Source of the DNA: Acidobacteriota bacterium
GTDB lineage: Bacteria > Acidobacteriota > Terriglobia > Bryobacterales > Bryobacteraceae
Assembly (NCBI GenBank): GCA_005808475.1
Contig: SYLY01000076.1
Location: 1 to 56,419 of the forward strand
Direction of reading: 5' to 3'
DNA length: 56,419 bases
Below, one piece after another: positions 1-9,029 of the stretch; position 1 is the first letter of the stretch, and every line of letters starts with the position of its first letter. Both the position numbers and the translations under genes were made by a program. Under the pieces are notes generated by a model. It searched no databases and was not told where the DNA came from. It saw nothing but the letters and a program-made list of their open reading frames with translations.

Positions 1-816
1 ATGAATCCCCGGACCACCATGGCTACCACACTCTTCGATCTCTCCGGCAAGACGGCTGTCGTCAGCGGCGCCGCGCAAGGCATGGGCCGCGCGATGTCGA
101 TCGCTCTCGCCGAAGCCGGCGCCAGCCTCCTGCTGCTCGACCTCAATGAAGAAGGCGCGCAACGCACCGCGGCGGAGATCGCGGCCGCGGGCGGACGCGC
201 CATCGCGCAAAGATGCGACGTCTCCGAACCGGATCAGATCCGCGCCGCGTTCGCCGTCCTGGATGCCGAGTACGGACGCATCGACTTCCTCGGCAACGTG
301 GCCGGCGAAGCGGTGCTCGGCAAGCCCGAGGAGATCCGGCTCGAGGACGTGGAGCAGGTCTGGCGCAACCTCGTGTTCGGGCGTTTTTGCGCGTGCCAGG
401 AGGCGGGCCGCCGTATGCTCGCCGCGGGGCGGGGCAGCATTGTCAACATCGGCTCGCTCGCCAGCGTCACCGCGCTCGGACGCGGGCACATCGCCTATAG
501 CATGGCGATGGGCGCGGTCGCGCAGATGACGCGCGGACTCAGCACCGAATGGTCGGGGCAGGGCGTGCGTGTGAACGCGATCCTTCCCGCGCAGGTGCTC
601 AATCCGGGGCTCGAAAAGCGGATCGGCGAATCGCCCGCGTTGGCCGGCCAGTTTCTCCGCGGCATTCCCGCCGGGCGTTTCGGCCGGCCGGACGATATCA
701 AGGGGCTCGCGGTGTTGCTCGCGTCCGACGCGTCGGAGTGGATCACGGGCGCGCTGATTCCCATGGATGGCGGCAACCTCGCGTTGAACGGCGGCGGATC
801 GGTGAGACATAAATGA
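1..816 (+). CDS. SDR-family oxidoreductase with altered active site
   Basis: Classical short-chain dehydrogenase of 271 residues (265 if the second ATG at 19 is used, which fits family N-termini better). The nucleotide-binding glycine motif SGAAQGMG (about residues 22-29) and the NVAG motif (about 99-102) are present. The active site is odd: Tyr166 is in place, but the residue four positions on, normally the catalytic Lys, is Met170 (ATG, one base from AAG). The stop overlaps the next start as ATGA, so it is translationally coupled to the dehydrogenase E1 gene. In such clusters SDRs are often acetoin or diol reductases, but with Lys missing I do not assign an activity. The gene begins at the window edge, so an upstream start cannot be excluded. 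Confidence 0.85.
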   Translation: MNPRTTMATTLFDLSGKTAVVSGAAQGMGRAMSIALAEAGASLLLLDLNEEGAQRTAAEIAAAGGRAIAQRCDVSEPDQIRAAFAVLDAEYGRIDFLGNVAGEAVLGKPEEIRLEDVEQVWRNLVFGRFCACQEAGRRMLAAGRGSIVNIGSLASVTALGRGHIAYSMAMGAVAQMTRGLSTEWSGQGVRVNAILPAQVLNPGLEKRIGESPALAGQFLRGIPAGRFGRPDDIKGLAVLLASDASEWITGALIPMDGGNLALNGGGSVRHK

Positions 817-2780
817 AATCGGAATATCAGTATCTGTACCGCGCCATGCGGACCATCCGCGTGGCGGAAGAGCAACTGGCGCGCTGTCACGCGCGCGGAC
901 TGGTGCATGGCGCCTGCCACACGTACGTGGGGCAAGAAGCGGTGGCATCCGGCGTGTGCGCGCATTTGGGGCCGGAGGACGCGGTGTTCAGCACGCATCG
1001 CGGTCACGGGCACGCGCTCGCCAAAGGGCTGCCGGTGGAGGCGCTGATCGCCGAGCTTTTCGGACGCGCCACCGGCTGTTCGCGCGGCCGCGGCGGGTCG
1101 ATGCACCTGTTCGCGCCGGAGATCGGCCTGATGGGCACCAGCGGCATTGTCGCTCCGTGCATCCTGCAGGCGGCGGGCGCGGCGTACGGATTCCAACTGG
1201 CGCGATCCCCGCGCGTGGCGGCGGCGTTCTTCGGTGACGGCGCGGTCAACAACGGAGCGTTCCACGAAGGGCTGAATCTGGCGGGCATCTGGAAGCTGCC
1301 CGCGATTTTCGTCTGCGAGAACAACCGCTTCGCCACCGAGGTTCCCTTCTCGTATTCGGCCGCGAATCCCGACGTGGCCGGACGCGGCGCGCTCTACGGG
1401 ATGCCGGGGATCGCCGTGGATGGCAACGACGCGATGGCGGTGTACGAGGCGGCGCGCGAAGCCGTACGACGCGCGCGCGCGGGCGAGGGTCCCACGTTGC
1501 TCGAGTGCCGGACATATCGCACGCGGCCGCATGCGGAGGGCATGGGCGACTACTCGTACCGCACGCGCGAGGAAGTGGCCGAGTGGCGCGAAAAGTGCCC
1601 GATCCAGCGGTTCCGCTCCGCGCTGATCGAATCGGGCGAGGCGGTGGCGGACGAGTTCGTTGCGATCGACGCGGAGGTGGCGGCGGAGGTGGCGCGCGCG
1701 TCCGATGCCGCCGAAGCGGCGCCGTGGCCGGACGCGGCGAGCGCGATGACGCACGTCTACTCGGCTCCGGCGGCCGTTCCGTCAGAGCCGGGACCGGGCG
1801 CGGGCCGCGAGATCTCGCTGGCGGCCGCGACGCTGGAAGCGCTAGATGCGGAGATGGCGGCGAATCCGCGCATCTTCGTTTTCGGTGAAGGCATCGGCAA
1901 GCGTGGCGGCAACTTCGCGACCACGGCCGGTCTGTTCGCCAAGTACGGGGCCGCGCGGCTTTGCGACACGCCGATCGCCGAGCGCGGCTTCGTGGGCATG
2001 GGCTGTGGCGCGGCAATGACCGGCGCGCGGCCGGTGATCGACTTCATGTTCGCCGACTTCGTCAACGACGCATTCGGCGAGATCGTGAACCAGATCGCGA
2101 AGATGCAGTACATGAGCAGCGGCCGTTTGAAGATGCCGATCCTGCTGCGCGGCTGCGTGGGCATCGGACATTCGGCGGCCACGCATCATTCGGGCAACTA
2201 CCATTCGATCTACGCCAACGTTCCCGGACTGCGCGTGGTGGTGCCTTCGACGCCGTACGATGCCAAGGGGCTGTTCGCGCGCGCGTTGCGCTCCGAGGAT
2301 CCGGTGCTGTTTCTCGAGCCTCGCGAACTGATGGGCGTGAAGGGCGCCGTGCCGGAGGGTTGGTACGAAATCGAGTTCGGCAAGGCGCGCACGTTGCGCG
2401 AAGGCTCCGACGTTACCGTCGTGGCGATCGGAGCGATGGCGCCGCGCGCGCTGGCGGCGGCGGCGAAGCTGGCGGAGGAGGGGGTTTCGGTGGAGGTGAT
2501 CGATCCGCGCACGATCTCGCCTTTGGACACGGGAGCGATCCTGGCATCGCTGCGCAAGACGGGACGCCTGCTGGTGGCGGACGAGGCTTTCGGTCCGTGC
2601 GGCGCCGCGGCGGAGATCGTGGCGTGGGCGGCGGACGCGGGGTTCGACGACCTGGATGCGCCCGTGCGCCGGATCACCGGAGCGTTCGTTCCGACGCCTT
2701 ACAGTCCGCCGCTCGAAGCGGCGGTGATTGTCACCGCGGACGCGATCGCCGCCGCGCTGCGCGATCTGATGGGCGAGTGA
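813..2780 (+). CDS. Fused TPP-dependent dehydrogenase E1 alpha/beta
   Basis: Single 655-residue chain joining E1 alpha (residues 1 to about 320) and E1 beta (about 333-655), normally two genes. The alpha half has the thiamine-diphosphate motif beginning GDG at 141-143 and closing with ENN near 169-171. The beta half carries the transketolase pyrimidine-binding and C-terminal domains. It decarboxylates a 2-oxoacid (pyruvate type) or cleaves acetoin and passes the acyl group to a lipoyl E2, which is encoded 3 bases downstream. No E3 lies nearby. Substrate (pyruvate, branched 2-oxoacid or acetoin) cannot be settled from sequence; the neighbouring SDR leans slightly to acetoin. The start overlaps the SDR stop by four bases. 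Confidence 0.92.
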   Translation: MKSEYQYLYRAMRTIRVAEEQLARCHARGLVHGACHTYVGQEAVASGVCAHLGPEDAVFSTHRGHGHALAKGLPVEALIAELFGRATGCSRGRGGSMHLFAPEIGLMGTSGIVAPCILQAAGAAYGFQLARSPRVAAAFFGDGAVNNGAFHEGLNLAGIWKLPAIFVCENNRFATEVPFSYSAANPDVAGRGALYGMPGIAVDGNDAMAVYEAAREAVRRARAGEGPTLLECRTYRTRPHAEGMGDYSYRTREEVAEWREKCPIQRFRSALIESGEAVADEFVAIDAEVAAEVARASDAAEAAPWPDAASAMTHVYSAPAAVPSEPGPGAGREISLAAATLEALDAEMAANPRIFVFGEGIGKRGGNFATTAGLFAKYGAARLCDTPIAERGFVGMGCGAAMTGARPVIDFMFADFVNDAFGEIVNQIAKMQYMSSGRLKMPILLRGCVGIGHSAATHHSGNYHSIYANVPGLRVVVPSTPYDAKGLFARALRSEDPVLFLEPRELMGVKGAVPEGWYEIEFGKARTLREGSDVTVVAIGAMAPRALAAAAKLAEEGVSVEVIDPRTISPLDTGAILASLRKTGRLLVADEAFGPCGAAAEIVAWAADAGFDDLDAPVRRITGAFVPTPYSPPLEAAVIVTADAIAAALRDLMGE

Positions 2781-2783
2781 TCC

Positions 2784-3893
2784 ATGGCGATCGAGATTAC
2801 GATTCCGCGCCTGGGATGGTCGATGGAGGAGGGAGCTTTCGCGGGTTGGCTGAAACCGGCGGGCAGCCACGTGGCGGCGGGTGAACCGCTGTTCGCGGTG
2901 GAGAGCGACAAGGCCACGATGGACGTCGAGTCGTTGGACGCGGGCGTGCTGTATCTGCCCGCGGACGCCGCCAAGACGGGCGACACGGTGCGGGTAGGGC
3001 AGCGGATCGGCTACCTGTTGGCCGCCGGCGAGGCGGCGCCCGAGGCTTCGGTTGCGCGGGCCGGCCCCGCTCCGGTGACGCCACGCGCTCGCCGCGTGGC
3101 CGCCGAACTCGGCGTGGATGTGGCCGCCTTGACGGGTTCGGGCCGGGGCGGGCGGATTCGCGAGCGCGACGTCCGGGCAGCGGCGCCCTTGCGCGTGGAG
3201 CCGGTCCGCGTGGAGCCGGTCCGCGCGGAGCCGGTGCGCGTGGAGCCGGTGCGCCGCGCGATCGCCGCGCGCATGACGGAGAGCCGCGACCGCACCGTGC
3301 CGGTGACGCTGACGCGGCGCGTGGACGCGAGCCGTCTCACGGCGTTGCGCAACCGGTGGAAGCTGGCGCTTCAGCCCGGTCCGGCGCCATCGTACAACGA
3401 CATCGTGGCGAAGGTGGCGGCCATCGCGTTGACCCGCCATCCGGCGATGGGTGTGGGGCTGCCCGGTTCGATCGACATCGGCATCGCGGTGGATACGGAG
3501 CGCGGTCTGCTGGCTCCGGTGATTCGCGGCGTGGCGCAGGCTCCGCTCGAGGAGGTGGCCCGCCAGTCGCGCGAGCGGATCGATGCGGCGCGGCGGCGGA
3601 CGATCCAGCCGGACGACCTGCGTGGCGGCGTCTTCACCATCACGAATCTGGGGAGCTACGGCGTGGAGGAGTTCACTCCGGTGATCAATCCGCCGGAGAT
3701 CGCGATTCTGGGCTTGGGCGCGATCCAGTGGGAGGCGGTGGTGGCGCGCAACGGCCAGATCGTGGCGCGCGAGCGGATGGCGCTGAGCCTGACGTTCGAC
3801 CACCTGATGGTGGACGGCGCGCCGGCGGCCCGCTTTCTACGGGAGATCGCGGAGCTGATCGAAGAGCCGCCGCCGGAGGTGCACTGCCGGTAA
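2784..3893 (+). CDS. Dihydrolipoamide acyltransferase (E2)
   Basis: 369 residues. It has one N-terminal lipoyl domain with the lipoylated Lys43 in ESDKATMD, then a peripheral-subunit-binding domain around residues 93-130 (TPRARRVAAELGVD). A short arginine/valine/proline linker made of four VEPVR-like repeats follows. The catalytic domain ends with the HxxxDG motif, His340 to Asp344. The protein receives the acyl group from the fused E1 and transfers it to CoA in the cytoplasm. Spacing to E1 is 3 bases, so they form one operon. The catalytic domain is compact compared with typical 400-450 residue E2 proteins, and only one lipoyl domain is present. Confidence 0.92.
   Translation: MAIEITIPRLGWSMEEGAFAGWLKPAGSHVAAGEPLFAVESDKATMDVESLDAGVLYLPADAAKTGDTVRVGQRIGYLLAAGEAAPEASVARAGPAPVTPRARRVAAELGVDVAALTGSGRGGRIRERDVRAAAPLRVEPVRVEPVRAEPVRVEPVRRAIAARMTESRDRTVPVTLTRRVDASRLTALRNRWKLALQPGPAPSYNDIVAKVAAIALTRHPAMGVGLPGSIDIGIAVDTERGLLAPVIRGVAQAPLEEVARQSRERIDAARRRTIQPDDLRGGVFTITNLGSYGVEEFTPVINPPEIAILGLGAIQWEAVVARNGQIVARERMALSLTFDHLMVDGAPAARFLREIAELIEEPPPEVHCR
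3195..3254 (+). repeat. Four 15-bp tandem units inside the E2 linker
   Basis: Four consecutive 15-base units of the form GTGGAGCCGGTSCGC encode VEPVR, VEPVR, AEPVR, VEPVR in the flexible linker before the catalytic domain. Units differ by one or two bases. The copy number could vary without breaking the frame. Confidence 0.9.
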
Positions 3894-3895
3894 GG

Positions 3896-4211
3896 CTATT
3901 TGGGGCGTGCGCCTTGCGCCGTCACGTATTCGCGTAGCACCGCATTGATCCTGGATTGATATCGTACGCCAGTGGAACGAAAGAACGTCAATACATCCGC
4001 GTCGATCCGCAAAGTGATCTGGCGCTTTGTTCGCCGCTGAAACAAGGGCGCCAGGGCGAGCCCACTTCGCCGCTCCGATGGGTGGCGTTTCCGAGCAGTC
4101 GATCATCGGATCCGTCATCTCCAGCCGCCTTGATCTTTGCTTTGGCGTCAGGTGCGGCAGACTCGCCGAATCAAGCACCACCCGAACCATCCCAGTACGC
4201 TTCTCTTTCAT
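3896..4211 (-). pseudogene. Frameshifted BrnA-type antitoxin relic
   Basis: Two reading frames together give a BrnA antitoxin. The first frame starts at ATG 4211 with MKEKRTGMVRVVLD and continues to about 4050 with the acidic, proline-rich middle region. The second frame carries the DNA-binding end (RQITLRIDADVLTFFRSTG, then YQSRINAVLREY) and stops at 3896. The switch lies near 4045-4065. The C-terminal part is the ribbon-helix-helix region that binds operator DNA. The start overlaps the BrnT-like ORF by 41 bases, the usual toxin-first BrnTA order. A single indel has broken it. The family assignment is from recalled motifs. Confidence 0.8.
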
Positions 4212-4413
4212 GGCGCATCGCTCTCCTTGCCGAGATGATCCTGACAGCCTCGGCCCGTATGGTGTACGTGACCACCAATTCGACGCCATCGACGAGGCCG
4301 ATTGTATTCCATCGCGGTTCCCCGTAGTCGAGCCGCTGGTCTGCCCACTCGACCCGGTTGCCCAAGCATGTAGCAGAGCACCTTGTAGCTACGGATGGAG
4401 TTACGCCGCCCAT
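4171..4413 (-). pseudogene. N-terminally truncated BrnT-type toxin relic
   Basis: The open frame encodes 80 residues whose second half matches the BrnT RNase fold: GEPRWNTIGLVDG, a beta strand, then VRIISARRAMRHEREAY. BrnT toxins are about 90 residues and begin with a W/F-D-x-x-K segment containing a catalytic His. That segment is missing here: the first about 26 residues are unrelated, so the homologous part begins near 4335. The toxin has therefore lost its N-terminus while its antitoxin partner is frameshifted, leaving a dead type II module between the dehydrogenase operon and the DUF1501 gene. Confidence 0.75.
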
Positions 4414-4429
4414 CGGGCTCCGTTCGGTG

Positions 4430-5836
4430 CTACGCGAGGATGTCCTTGACCACGTGACCGTGGACGTCGGTGAGCCGGAAATCGCGGCCGGCGTAACGAT
4501 AGGTCAGCCGCAGGTGATCGAGCCCCAACAGGTGCAGCATGGTGGCGTGCAGGTCGTGGAAGTGGACGCGCGGTTCCACCGAGTAGTAGCCGTAGTCGTC
4601 GGTGGAGCCGTAGGTGAAGCCCGGCTTGACGCCGCCGCCCGCCAGCCACACGGTGAACGCCTCCGGGTTGTGATCGCGTCCATCGGAGCCTTGCGCGGTC
4701 GGCGTACGGCCGAATTCGCCGGCCCACAGGACCAGCGTGTCCTTCAACAGTCCGCGCCCTTCCAGATCGCCGAGCAGAGCCGCGATGGGCTGGTCGACTT
4801 CGCGCGCGTTGCCGAGATGGTCGCGCCGCAGGTTCGCGTGCTGATCCCACTTGTACGTGTGGCTGATCTGCACGAAGCGGACGCCTTTTTCCGACAGGCG
4901 GCGGGCCATCAGGCACTGGCGTCCGAAGTCCTCGGTCACCGGGTTGTCGAGGCCGTACATCTTCCTGGTGGTCTCGCTCTCGCCGCTGAGGTCCTGCAGT
5001 TCCGGCGCCTCGGCCTGCATGCGGAACGCGAGTTCGAACGACTCGATGCGCCCCTCGAGAGCGCGATCGGGACCGGTATCCTCGAGCTGCCGGCGGTTCA
5101 ACTGCTGCGCGTAGTCGATCTCCATGCGCTGGATGTCGCGCGGCGTCTCCTTGTTGGAGATGAAGGGAATTCGTGCGTCGCGAGCCGGTACTCCCACCGA
5201 GCCCACCGGCGTCCCCGCGTAAGGCGCGGGCAGAAACGCCGAACCGAAGTTGTTGGCTCCGCCGTGGCTTTGGGAGGCGCAGATGGTCACGTAGCCGGGC
5301 ATGCTCTGGTTCTCGGTTCCCAGGCCGTAGTTGACCCACGATCCCATGCTCGGCCGCACGAACGTGTCGCTGCCGGTGTGCAGTTCGAGCAGCGCGCCGC
5401 CGTGCCGGGAATTCGAGCCCCACATCGACTTGACGAAGCAGAGCTTGTCGACATGCTTGGCGACGTTCGGGAACAGATCGCTGACCCAGGCGCCGCTCTG
5501 GCCGTACTGCTTGAACTCCCACGGCGATTGCAGCAGATTGTGCGTCTCCGCCGACACCACCTTTCGCTTGGCGAAGGGAAGAGGCTTGCCGTGATCGCGC
5601 TTCAAAAGCGGCTTGTAGTCGAACGTATCCATGTGCGACGGGCCGCCGTGCATGAACAGGAAGATGACGCGCTTCGCCTTGGCGGGGAAGTGTGGCTCGC
5701 GCACCGAAAGCGGATTGCGGTCAGTGGCTCCCAGCAGTCCGGCGAGCGCGAACTGGCCGAAGCCCGCGCTTGCCAGTTTCAGCATCTCCCGCCGCGGCAG
5801 GTTCTTGTTGAGGTACGAGTTCCAGTGAGCGTTCAT
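4430..5836 (-). CDS. DUF1501 secreted protein
   Basis: 468 residues with an N-terminal twin-arginine-like signal (PRREMLKLASAGFG). It belongs to DUF1501, sulfatase/alkaline-phosphatase-fold proteins, with HGGPSHMDTFD near residue 54-64, WAGEFGRTP and a C-terminal HDLHATMLHLLGLDH block. These proteins are nearly always encoded next to a cytochrome/DUF1549/DUF1553 protein, as here: its start lies 10 bases after the stop of that gene. Export through Tat to the periplasm or cell surface is inferred. The biochemical role is not established; association with polysaccharide breakdown in planctomycetes and acidobacteria is the common proposal. Confidence 0.9.
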   Translation of the reverse strand: MNAHWNSYLNKNLPRREMLKLASAGFGQFALAGLLGATDRNPLSVREPHFPAKAKRVIFLFMHGGPSHMDTFDYKPLLKRDHGKPLPFAKRKVVSAETHNLLQSPWEFKQYGQSGAWVSDLFPNVAKHVDKLCFVKSMWGSNSRHGGALLELHTGSDTFVRPSMGSWVNYGLGTENQSMPGYVTICASQSHGGANNFGSAFLPAPYAGTPVGSVGVPARDARIPFISNKETPRDIQRMEIDYAQQLNRRQLEDTGPDRALEGRIESFELAFRMQAEAPELQDLSGESETTRKMYGLDNPVTEDFGRQCLMARRLSEKGVRFVQISHTYKWDQHANLRRDHLGNAREVDQPIAALLGDLEGRGLLKDTLVLWAGEFGRTPTAQGSDGRDHNPEAFTVWLAGGGVKPGFTYGSTDDYGYYSVEPRVHFHDLHATMLHLLGLDHLRLTYRYAGRDFRLTDVHGHVVKDILA

Positions 5837-5846
5837 GATGGTCCGA

Positions 5847-8800
5847 TCAATTCAAGTATATGAATTCGTTCGACGCGATCAAAGCCTTGCACAGGCTCTG
5901 CCAGGCAAGCGCGCGCTTGTCCTTGCTGTCCGCCGGCAACACCTTTCCGATCCGCTCCAGGAAGCCGAGCGCCTGCTCCACTTCCTTGTCGGACGCGGGC
6001 CGGGAGAAGGACCGTTCGTAGGCCGCCCGGATGCGATCGGCGTCGCTTCCGCTCAGCGCCAGCAGCATGTCCGCCATGCGCCGCGAGTGCTTCAGCACCA
6101 CCGCGCCGTTCAACATGAACAGCGCCTGCGGCGCGACGATGGTCGAGTCGCGGTCGCCTTGGGGAACCGCCGGATCGGGCAGGTCGAACGCGGTGAAGAC
6201 CTCGTACATCGAACTCCGTACGACGGGGATGTAGACGGCGCGAATATCGCGTTCGTAGTCGACGCCGCCGCGCTTGGACGTGTTGGCGACGTACTGGCGG
6301 TCCTTGTAGGACAGGATGGTGCCGCCCATGTCGAGCTTCAATCCGCCCGACACCGACATGATGCCGTCGCGGATCGCTTCGGCTTCCAGCCTGCGGCGGT
6401 TGAAGCGCCACAGCAGGGCGTTGCCGGGATCGGCTTCGAACGCCGCCGAATCGTAACCGCTGGACATCCGGTAGGCGTTCGACAGCATGATCGTTTCGTG
6501 CATGGACTTGACCGACCAGCCTTTTTCGACGAAACGCAACGCGAGCCAGTCGAGCAACGGCTGATTGGTGGGACGCTCACCGAGGCGGCCGAAGTTGTCG
6601 GTGGACGGCACAATGCCTCTGCCGAAATGCCAGCGCCACAGGCGGTTCGCCATCACGCGCGCGGTAAGAGGATGGTCCTTGGAGGTCATCCAGTTAGCGA
6701 ACTCGAGCCGTCCGCTGACGTCCGCGGGCAAGGCCGGCCGGTCGCCGGCGATGACGGTCAGGAAGCCGCGCGGAGCTTTGTCGCCGAGAGTCCAATGGCT
6801 GCCGCGAATGTGGATCGGCAGATCGGTGATCTTGGCGCTTTCGCGAACGCCCATCGCGCGAGGATAGTCGGGCGTTTCCTTCTCGAGCAGTTTCTGTTCT
6901 TCCTCTATCTTCACCAGCGCCGCCACGGCTTCGGCGGGATAGTAGTCGCGGGCATTGCCGGGCGCGCGCAACGGTCCGAACTTCTCATCGAGGAACTCCT
7001 TCAGTGCGTCGAGCGGCGCGTCCTTGGCTTCGCGACTTTCCATCGCCTTCAGGAACAATTCCTGATACCGGTTGGCCACGTCCTCAATGGACTTGGACTG
7101 GAACCCCTCGAACAGCTTCGCCGCCGGCGAAGCCCATTCCCCCGGGGGCCGTTGCTTGCCGAACGTTTCGAACGCGTACAGCGCCGACGCGGCCGCTCCG
7201 TTGGAGCGCTCGATATGCTCGACGAACTGCTCCACGAAGCTCGGGTTCACGCGGTGTTTGCGCGCGATCTGGACCGCGGTGCGGGGAACGGGAGTTCCGG
7301 CCGGGAGCGGGCTCGGCGCCACGCGGAGCTTGGCGAAGTACGGGAAGCGGTTCTTGTGTTGCAGCCGGATGGTGTTCGATCCGCTTCGTAGAGTGAAGAT
7401 CCCCAACGGCGACCAGCCGCCGTCGTCGGGCGACGCTTCGCGATTCTGCACCGGAGGCAGCCCGGCCTTGACCATCTCGCCGTTGATGTGGAGGTCGTGC
7501 GTGCCGCCGCCGCGTTCTTCGTCGAGCAGTTCGAGTTGATACTCGGCGTCGCGCGGCGCCTCGATCTTGAATTCAGCGAAGAAGGGTCCCTTGGCGTCCT
7601 TCTCCGTGTTCGGCTTCTTGGGCTCGAGCGGCTTGGATGCGTTCCCGGCGTCGAAGGACGAACCCTCGCGTTCCACCAGGACCGTTGCGCCGGCGGGAAG
7701 GGGCTTCAGCGCGGTCTTGCCGGCGAGCATGGTCTCGTGCGCGGCCATGAGATAGGCGCCTACGTTGCCTTTGGCCTCGGCGGTCAGCTTGCGATTTTCC
7801 GCGCCGGAGATCTTGCCGGCTTCCTTGGTCTTCGCCTCGATCCTGGCTTCGTGCGCCGCGAGCCGGTCGCGATCCTCCTTGGGAGCGAGCACATACTCGT
7901 GCCACTTGGCCACGACCTTGAAGTTTTCCATGGTCTTGGTGCTTTTCAGGATTCCCGCCATGCCGTAGTAGTCTTTCGCGGGAATCGGGTCGAACTTGTG
8001 ATCGTGGCAGCGGGCGCAGCCGAGCGTGAGCCCCATGAAGGTTCTGCCGATGGTGTCCAACTGCTCGTCGATGATGTCCATCTCCATCTTGACCGGGTCG
8101 TCTTCGGCGAGCATCTTGGCGCCCAGCGACAGGAAGCCGGTCGCGGTCCAGCGCTCGAACTGCGTGTCCAGGGCAGGGGATTCGGGCAGCAGGTCACCGG
8201 CGATTTGTTCGCGCACGAACTGGTCGTAAGGCTTGTCCTTATTGAACGCCGCGATCACATAGTCGCGGTAGCGGAAAGCGTTTTTGTAGACCAGATTCTC
8301 GTCGAGCCCGTTGGAATCGGCGTAGCGGGCGACGTCCAGCCAATGGCGGGCCCAGCGCTCTCCGTAGCGCGGGGAAGCGAGCAGCCGCTTGACCACTTTC
8401 TCGAAGGCGTTGGGTGAGTTGTCGTCGAGGAAGGCCTGGATCTCTTCGGGCGTTGGCGGAAGTCCGATGAGATCGTAGGTGGCGCGCCGGATCAGGGAGC
8501 GCTTGTCGGCGGGCGGCGCCGGACGCAGGCCCTTCTCCTCGAGCTTGGCCAGCACGAACGCATCAACCGGATTGCGCACCCAGGACGGGTTCTTCACGGC
8601 GGGAATCTTCGGCTCGGCGGCCGGGATGAACGACCAGAACTTCCCGCCGGCCGGCGCCGGTTCGGCGGACTTGCCCCAGGGCGCGCCCATCTCCACCCAC
8701 TGCGCCAGAAGCGCCGCCTCGGCGTCGGGGAGCTTGGGTCCGGGCGGCATCTTCAGGTTGCCTTCCATGTGGCGAACCACGCGGATCAGCAGGCTATCGG

Positions 8801-9014
8801 CGGGCTTGCCGGCGACGATCGCCGCGCCACGAGCTCCGCCCTTCAGCACGGCCTCGCGCGAGTCCAGCTTCAAGCCACCCGCCGGAGCGGCTCCGGCATG
8901 GCATCCATTGCACTTGGCCAGGAACACGGGGCGGACGTTCTTTTCGAAGAACGTCTCTCCGGTCTGTGCGCGCACGACCGCAGTGGCGCAGAGCGCCAGG
9001 ACTGACATCCGCAT
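5847..9014 (-). CDS. PSD1-type protein: cytochrome c, DUF1549, DUF1553
   Basis: 1055 residues with a short signal peptide. A planctomycete-type cytochrome domain follows, with haem motif CNGCH at 35-39. The DUF1549 domain begins around residue 140 (NPVDAFVLAKLEEKGL), and the C-terminal DUF1553 domain runs from about 760 to 1040. A middle region resembles a carbohydrate-binding insert. It is probably periplasmic and works with the DUF1501 partner 10 bases downstream. The ATG at 9014 has a TAGGAT element seven bases upstream and no Shine-Dalgarno, so it may be leaderless and the first gene of this two-gene operon. Confidence 0.92.
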   Translation of the reverse strand: MRMSVLALCATAVVRAQTGETFFEKNVRPVFLAKCNGCHAGAAPAGGLKLDSREAVLKGGARGAAIVAGKPADSLLIRVVRHMEGNLKMPPGPKLPDAEAALLAQWVEMGAPWGKSAEPAPAGGKFWSFIPAAEPKIPAVKNPSWVRNPVDAFVLAKLEEKGLRPAPPADKRSLIRRATYDLIGLPPTPEEIQAFLDDNSPNAFEKVVKRLLASPRYGERWARHWLDVARYADSNGLDENLVYKNAFRYRDYVIAAFNKDKPYDQFVREQIAGDLLPESPALDTQFERWTATGFLSLGAKMLAEDDPVKMEMDIIDEQLDTIGRTFMGLTLGCARCHDHKFDPIPAKDYYGMAGILKSTKTMENFKVVAKWHEYVLAPKEDRDRLAAHEARIEAKTKEAGKISGAENRKLTAEAKGNVGAYLMAAHETMLAGKTALKPLPAGATVLVEREGSSFDAGNASKPLEPKKPNTEKDAKGPFFAEFKIEAPRDAEYQLELLDEERGGGTHDLHINGEMVKAGLPPVQNREASPDDGGWSPLGIFTLRSGSNTIRLQHKNRFPYFAKLRVAPSPLPAGTPVPRTAVQIARKHRVNPSFVEQFVEHIERSNGAAASALYAFETFGKQRPPGEWASPAAKLFEGFQSKSIEDVANRYQELFLKAMESREAKDAPLDALKEFLDEKFGPLRAPGNARDYYPAEAVAALVKIEEEQKLLEKETPDYPRAMGVRESAKITDLPIHIRGSHWTLGDKAPRGFLTVIAGDRPALPADVSGRLEFANWMTSKDHPLTARVMANRLWRWHFGRGIVPSTDNFGRLGERPTNQPLLDWLALRFVEKGWSVKSMHETIMLSNAYRMSSGYDSAAFEADPGNALLWRFNRRRLEAEAIRDGIMSVSGGLKLDMGGTILSYKDRQYVANTSKRGGVDYERDIRAVYIPVVRSSMYEVFTAFDLPDPAVPQGDRDSTIVAPQALFMLNGAVVLKHSRRMADMLLALSGSDADRIRAAYERSFSRPASDKEVEQALGFLERIGKVLPADSKDKRALAWQSLCKALIASNEFIYLN

Positions 9015-9021
9015 ACCACTA

Positions 9022-9027
9022 ATCCTA
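9022..9027 (-). promoter_or_regulatory. -10-like TAGGAT, leaderless start
   Basis: TAGGAT sits seven bases before the ATG at 9014. Transcription would begin at or within a base or two of the start codon. No -35 consensus is evident. Confidence 0.45.
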
Positions 9028-9029
9028 TC

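Noticed and set aside
3195..3254. 15-bp repeats as a CRISPR or mobile-element repeat
   Set aside because: The units are contiguous, in frame and encode the E2 linker; no spacers.
1842..3803. 653-codon minus-strand frame across E1 and E2
   Set aside because: Antisense shadow of two conserved genes on the plus strand.
4358..5863. Long plus-strand open frame of 501 codons opposite the DUF1501 gene
   Set aside because: It is the complement of a well-conserved gene, is rich in Arg, Val, Ala and His with no family motif, and arises from high GC at third codon positions.
5835..7391. 518-codon plus-strand frame opposite the PSD1-type gene
   Set aside because: Shadow of the coding strand; its composition shows no domain, and the minus-strand gene is clearly real.
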